Source: Lineus longissimus (taxonomy: Eukaryota > Nemertea > Pilidiophora > Heteronemertea > Lineidae). From it: a stretch of 64,000 nt of DNA. Of the stretch, positions 59,251 through 64,000 are shown piece by piece (the first letter of the stretch is position 1; each line of letters begins with the position of its first letter). Location of the stretch: the NCBI RefSeq assembly GCF_910592395.1, contig NC_088311.1:6576501-6640500 (forward strand), in the 5' to 3' direction. The translations under genes were made by a program, and so were the position numbers. Under the pieces are notes generated by a model. It did no database searches. It worked only from the letters and a program-made list of their open reading frames with translations, and had not been told where the DNA came from.

Positions 59251-61058
59251 GTATTTCTGAAAATCTCTTGGGTACCTTTAATAAGTGTTTCCTACATATG
59301 TTAACAATAAAGATATAAATGACTTCTCACTAATTTTTGTTTAAGAATTAATTGATTGAAATGATCAAGTTTGGTGAGTAAATCAACATTGTTTCCTTCA
59401 ATCAGAAGGTAAATTATTGAGCTGATTACGCCTGTGGGGCCCGACTGTTGAGACTGTAGTGTCAGCAGCTATCGTTCTATTCATATACGCCACACGGCCA
59501 TCAAGGTTCGCATGTCCTTGAGCAGAAATTACCGCACTGCAAGCTGATGAGAAACAATCAAGGGTGAGGAACTGTTGATGATGGTTTCCTCAGATACTTA
59601 ATGGCGGGCACCGTTGAATCTTGGAGACACTCATAATTTTGTGTCGTCATGATCTATATTGCCATATGATTGTATAGTGTGTTCATCAATGTGTTAGTTG
59701 GTTCAGGTTGTCTAAGGATGCTGTGTGGAAAGAAAGGCAGTTTGAATACCAAGAATATCAGTTTCTTTAGATATTCTGTAGGTCAAGGTGAGAAAGAGGA
59801 CATTTTGTTGCTGCTCACCAACAGTTAGCATTGTTAACCGTTACTGACGAAAATTTAGGAACATATGAAAGATGTTTTGGCCGTATGTACTCACCATTTA
59901 AAGTGAAATCCATTAGTGTTCTGCCATTTTACAAAAAAATGCCCTGGACTTTCAGAAATCCTGGCCTTGAATTGAAAGGGTAAACTCTGTGTGTACGAAC
60001 GGAAGTTGAACAAGCTCATCGTTCCATCATTTCTAATAGATTCAATGAATTTGCAACCAATTTCACCCGGGGGCGGTCTTCTCTCCCAATGTTGATCAAT
60101 AAGCAGCCGTAGGTTTGCTCTGATCTGGCTGTGTTTGGCATGTCTTCATCTTGTTCAAACAACGGATCTTTCCTGCTTAAGTTCCCGAGGTGGAATTTCT
60201 AGTGTTTGGTGAAGATTAGTTGGAGAGTCTGTCGTGTTTTTGTTGTGAATACCAATAGTTGGGATGCTGGAGAAAGTAAAAATAGCTTTTATGTAAAAGG
60301 ATTAGGCTGGTGTGATTTCGGATTATTGGTTAAAAGATCATTATTTCATCAATATGAAGTTGATAAGAAGTGCAACAAACTTGACTATACTCACATCTGG
60401 AAACTAGACTATTCTAACATCATACGTCAACTTAGTCTAGTGTGAAAATGTTGACGAAATAAATTTGGTTGCTGAAAACAAGCCATGTGAGTGTTAATTC
60501 TATCAAAAATCTGCTGGAAATTGTTCATTCTTTGAAACAAAGATGATAAGAAAGTTGAGTGTCCATCTCCTGTGGTGATAACATCTTCACCATTTCTTAT
60601 CAGTTGGCTCTTTTCTGCAATGGTGAGACTGGTAGCGTTAAAGTCAGTGCCAATTTAATTTGAACTTTTAACCAACATCGGTGAGATTAAACTGAATAAT
60701 TCATGTGTTCACAGCAGTATCTACAGTTGAATACTTTTTCATTAGAACACTCGTTCGAATGACTAACATACTATGCTCGTTACAACATTCACGAGGCAAA
60801 CATGCACTCATCAAAGCTACATAATTGCTATGGTAATGGAATTCATATTGCTATGGTTTAGAACTATACCAGACAGGCGTGTTGATGGAGTATACATAAA
60901 AAGTGGTGCCAACTCCTTTATCAGCAAAGCAGCTTTAACATCTAATTAACTGAGTCAAGCTTACTGTAAAACCCTTTATCATCGTGGCCTTATATGTTCA
61001 CCAAAATATCATTTCGGACATTCACCAGTGTTAAAACTATTAACTTAAACATTTCGTG
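59251..61058. other. Intronic stretch, no gene seen
   Basis: No exon and no recognisable repeat beyond the SINE tail. Confidence 0.5.
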
Positions 61059-61400
61059 ACCCTGGAGTTGCTTTTTGGCTCACCTGTGAGCCTTTACCAT
61101 CACGCAGTGTCCGTCGTCGTCGTCGTTAGACATGGGTGGCACGTTTTGTAACCGCTCAAGCTTTTGAATTCTAACTTGGTACACATGTACCCCTAGGTGA
61201 CTGCTACTCAGAGACCGAATCGCGGCCTCATGATACAGGGTTTTGCCACCAGGGGGTCAGAGGTCAAAATGGAAAAATTGTGTTTTCTCCCTTATTACCG
61301 GTCCGAAAAATTTGAAAAAAATATGGTAGGTACTTCTACCAATGGGACATCATATATCCTCCGAGCTTTTGATTTGACCTACTTTTGAATGTATTTAGGA
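61059..61400 (+). repeat. Dispersed repeat unit related to the 62.8-63.8 kb array
   Basis: It starts with GGCTCACCTGTGAGCC, a 16-base inverted repeat (one mismatch at the centre), then GCAGTGTCC and a (GTC)n run. It continues through TGGCACGTTTTGTAACCGCT and TTGGTACACATG to GATTTGACCTACTTTTG at 61371. The same order of landmarks recurs at 63260-63610. It is probably a non-autonomous DNA element whose class I cannot name. Confidence 0.65.
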
Positions 61401-61530
61401 CAGTCGAGATAGTTTCTACAAGTGTGTCATGTGTGCAATAGTAAGGGAGCATCTTCGTAAAGGAGCAAGGATATCTGGGTTCAAAAGCTGAATCGACACT
61501 GAATGTTAACACCTTGAGTGTATAGCGATG

Positions 61531-61621
61531 TACAGGGTGGCCCAGAATTATTTTCCCTCACACAATGGATACACAATAGAATTCTATTGGCCAAAGGAAA
61601 ATAATTCTGGGCCTCCCTGTA
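61531..61621. mobile_element. 91-bp MITE with 26-bp terminal inverted repeats (mariner-type)
   Basis: The left end TACAGGGTGGCCCAGAATTA continues to 61556 and is the reverse complement of the right end (61596-61621) with one mismatch in 26. TA stands at both ends, as expected if TA is the duplicated target site of the Tc1/mariner superfamily, whose ends often begin CAGGGTG. Only about 39 bp separate the arms, so there is no transposase. The arms are still almost identical, which suggests recent insertion. Confidence 0.85.
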
Positions 61622-62005
61622 TATAGATCTATGTCTATTACACCCAACCATTCAGTGCCCAATGACGCTATTCTACGTTGTTGAACAGGGGTCCCATTGA
61701 CTGCAGCAATCCTCTCCCTGAAACAATGTCAACTGCACAAGCAGCAACTGATGTGCTGGTCCTGAACCGAAGAAGTTCTTTATATCATCTTATCTAACGA
61801 AATGAATGTCGAGTCTATTATAGCAGTCAACAATGAAGGGGAAGAATGTCAATCCACCCCTGTCTTCTTTACTTTGTCTGGTGACAGCATCAAGAGGAAT
61901 CAATGGAGAAATGAAATTTTGTCTCTTTCACAGTATCAGTCTGGGCGGCCGTACATCATGCCCAGATCCTTGATGCTCGCATTATTGCATTTCCTTATTT
62001 AACTA
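61622..62005. other. Intronic stretch, no gene seen
   Basis: A 66-codon + frame (61802-62002) is unrecognised and lacks splice sites. Confidence 0.45.
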
Positions 62006-62066
62006 TGATAATAATAATAATAATAATAATACTAATAACAATAGTAATAATATAATAATAATAATA
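62006..62066. repeat. (AAT)n microsatellite, interrupted
   Basis: About 60 bases of AAT/ATA repeats with a few interruptions. On the minus strand it reads (ATT)n and directly follows the AATAAAAGTTT end of the next feature. Confidence 0.95.
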
Positions 62067-62110
62067 AACTTTTATTAATGATTAAGGCCATCGGCCCCTT
62101 ACAATAATAC
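62067..62110 (-). mobile_element. Probable 3' end of a reverse-oriented non-LTR retrotransposon
   Basis: Read on the minus strand, TTGTAAGGGGCCGATGGCCT is followed by an AATAAAA-type signal and then (ATT)n. Several animal LINE lineages end in a short simple repeat after a GC-rich hairpin (GGCCGATGGCC here). The body would lie at higher coordinates, to roughly 62400, but I see no reverse transcriptase motif there, so the copy is 5'-truncated. Confidence 0.5.
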
Positions 62111-62804
62111 AAATTATCATATCAAGCAATACAACTCAAGATGACAAAACAAAGTAATACAATTAGAATTCGAGTCACCTACCCCTACTCTTGTATAGAA
62201 AAACTGACAAATTACACAAGGGATCTGCACACTAACTATTCATTGAGGAGACAAAGGAATACATCGTTGGCACGCAGAAAGATAACAATCTGGTACGAAG
62301 ATATTGCAAAAATACACATACATTCGAAACATGAACTAGCTCTCAGCAAGAGCTTGCGGCGGTGAAGTGCAGGAAGCAAAAATGACAAGTTGGTGAAACG
62401 GGGAGGGTTTTTATGCACAGATTGAAAATGCATTGACTAAGTGAATGTTCAATGGAGTAAGGCATTTGATAGGAGAAGCTTCCCGTTCACTTCTACAGTA
62501 GAAACCATGAAATCAAAAAAGGAATGTCTGTGGAAAAAATCATTTGATGTTGGGAAAATAGATGTGTTTACATGGTTGAAGGGAAGTGAAGGAGCAGACT
62601 GCTCTATAGTGGAGTCTGTCATTCACAATAATCACTGGCACCCTGGCTACTGAACGATTGGAAGCTCATATCGCTACCAAGTGTGACATGACTGCGTATT
62701 CTAACTGTGAAGATGCTCCACCATAGATCTCATCTTTCTGATGAGACGTCCAGAAATAGAGCCAGGATCCTCACTGTCCATGTCATCTGTATCAGGTTTA
62801 AAAA
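62111..62804. other. Intronic stretch, perhaps partly LINE 3' UTR
   Basis: The first 300 bases may belong to the truncated element ending at 62067. No exon is supported. Confidence 0.35.
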
Positions 62805-63810
62805 AAAGTGGTACGTTTCTTAACTGCTAGGACTCTCCTGGTCAGGTGACCTCAGACACTGATTTCGGTCCGATCTGATTCTTGACTTGGCCATCAGCAG
62901 GCCAAAAGTGAAAACCTAAAAAGTGTGATATCTCTCTTTATAAGTGAATCGTTTTCAATAATATTTTTATGGTAGGTATTCCGAGGTGTAAATGGTGTAA
63001 ATTGACTGTGAGTGTAAGTATGGCACATTTCTTAACCGCAAAAGTTATGAACCTGAAATTTGGTACACATGACTCCCTACGTCAGATAACCTCTGACAAC
63101 GAATTCCAGTCAGGTCTGATTCTCGACTTCAAAACTGAAAAGGTAAAAAGTGCAATGTCTTATCAATTACTCGTTTTCAATAATATTGTGATGGTAGGTT
63201 CTCCTTCTTGCAACTGCACAGCAAATAATTCTTGACTAGGTCCCACAGTCTGTACAATACCGCAGTGTCCAGCGTCTGTCGCCCTAGTCATCATAGTCGC
63301 TGTAGTCGTCAGTCGTCAGTCATCAGTCATCAGTCATCGTCTGTCATCGTTCCTTGTCGCCTGTATCCTGTTTCAAAAACCGTGGCACATTTCTTAACTG
63401 CTACATGTAGTAAGCTACACAGGCCCCTCCAGGTCAGATGACCTCAGACACTTATTTCGGTCCAATCTAATTCTTGACTTACCCATCAGCAGGCAAAAAG
63501 TGAAAACCTAAAAAGTGTGATATCACTCTTATAAGTGAATCATTTTCGATAATAGTTCCTAGCAAGGATACATCACATATCATACGGGTTATTGATTTGA
63601 CCTACTTTTCAAGGTCACGTAGGTCAAATGGTGTAAATTGGCTGTTTGAGTGTAAATATGGCACGTTTCTTAACCGCTAAAGCTATGAACCTGAAATTTG
63701 GTGCACATGACTCCCCACGTCAGATAACCTCGGACAATGAATTCCGGTCCGATCTGAATCTCGACTTCAAAACTGAAAAGGCAAAAAGTGCAATATCTCT
63801 GCATGAATCT
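62805..63810 (+). repeat. Composite repeat: two copies, each with two related halves
   Basis: Block A (about 62809-62965) recurs at 63382-63550, and block B (62995-63185) recurs at 63631-63805. A and B are themselves related through GGCAC(A/G)TTTCTTAAC(C/T)GC, a CAGAT(A/G)ACCTC or CAGGTGACCTC stretch, TTCGGTCCGATCTGA, CTTGAC and AAAAGTG. Spacing is 573 bp for A and 636 bp for B, the difference lying in the middle. The two copies differ by many substitutions. It carries no coding frame that I recognise. Confidence 0.85.
63304..63350. repeat. CAGTCRT-type short tandem repeat
   Basis: Repeats of CAGTCGT and CAGTCAT lie inside the composite repeat, at the place where the related unit at 61.1 kb has a (GTC)n run. 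Confidence 0.8.
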
Positions 63811-64000
63811 TAACCACCAAATATCTAGCGAAATACAAATACTTGTGATGCATTACTGAAAAATGTGAAAAAGATTGAAAGAATCTCACTGAAAAGCTTT
63901 TGTGCAGCACTGAAATGGCCTGAAACGATTGACAAAGCCATCAGCTGCATTGTGACTGAGGTCAGGGGCAGGTTTGCTGTGTGACCATGGATATCATTTA
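63811..64000. other. End of window, intron, nothing seen
   Basis: No exon. The next exon of the receptor gene, expected to begin Ig2, must lie beyond the window if the gene keeps the family order. Confidence 0.4.

Noticed and set aside
54895-64000. A second Ig exon of the receptor downstream of Ig1
   Set aside because: No open frame with the paired cysteines, tryptophan and flanking splice sites was found before the end of the window.
1-64000. CRISPR arrays, bacterial operons, integrated viral genes
   Set aside because: The tandem repeats have no regular unique spacers, no Shine-Dalgarno-linked gene strings occur, and no capsid, polymerase or integrase motifs were recognised.

Overview
This window is animal nuclear DNA, and almost all of it is intron. 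It is AT-rich on the whole and has no operons or dense coding. It carries GT-AG splice signals, tRNA-derived SINE remnants, short inverted-repeat (MITE-like) elements, minisatellites and decayed repeats. The one secure gene part is a 300-nt, phase 1-1 exon at 54595-54894 (+). It encodes a complete I-set immunoglobulin domain that reads as the first Ig domain of a LAR-type receptor protein tyrosine phosphatase (Drosophila Lar, vertebrate PTPRF/PTPRD/PTPRS). The repeat style suggests a marine invertebrate, perhaps a lophotrochozoan, but one exon cannot fix the phylum.

Layout. Positions 1-54594 lie upstream of the Ig1 exon in the sense of the gene and are best read as its very long 5' intron or introns. 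Three splicing-related sites stand out there. At 8558 and 25399 a polypyrimidine tract and AG run directly into a consensus donor (AG|GTAAGT). Each is followed 57 or 52 nt later by a second GTAAGT donor. This is the arrangement of recursive-splicing exons, and the two copies look alike at both ends, as if they share an origin. Between them, at about 18.7-19.55 kb, a CpG-richer stretch contains an initiator-like motif, a leader with no ATG, a five-codon uORF that abuts an ATG, and a 67-codon open frame with a hydrophobic segment. It ends at a GTGAGT donor in phase 1, the phase needed to join the Ig1 exon. I propose it as an alternative first coding exon and promoter.

Positions 54895-64000 are the next intron. 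No second Ig exon is seen before the window ends. This part is repeat-rich: three local tandem duplications, a 91-bp mariner-type MITE with TA at both ends, an (AAT)n tract joined to what looks like the 3' end of a reverse-strand non-LTR element, and a composite repeat at 62.8-63.8 kb.

Elsewhere the intron holds a 1,379-bp near-perfect tandem duplication (31696-34453), a 49-bp minisatellite (6.0-6.46 kb), a 21-bp minisatellite (17.59-17.78 kb), a 34-bp near-perfect palindrome (9.55 kb), a 170-bp MITE candidate (45.4 kb) and several stretches dense in homeodomain-type ATTA sites that could be enhancers. No rRNA, functional tRNA, CRISPR array or bacterial or viral gene was seen. Most other open frames are short, match nothing I recognise and fit chance.
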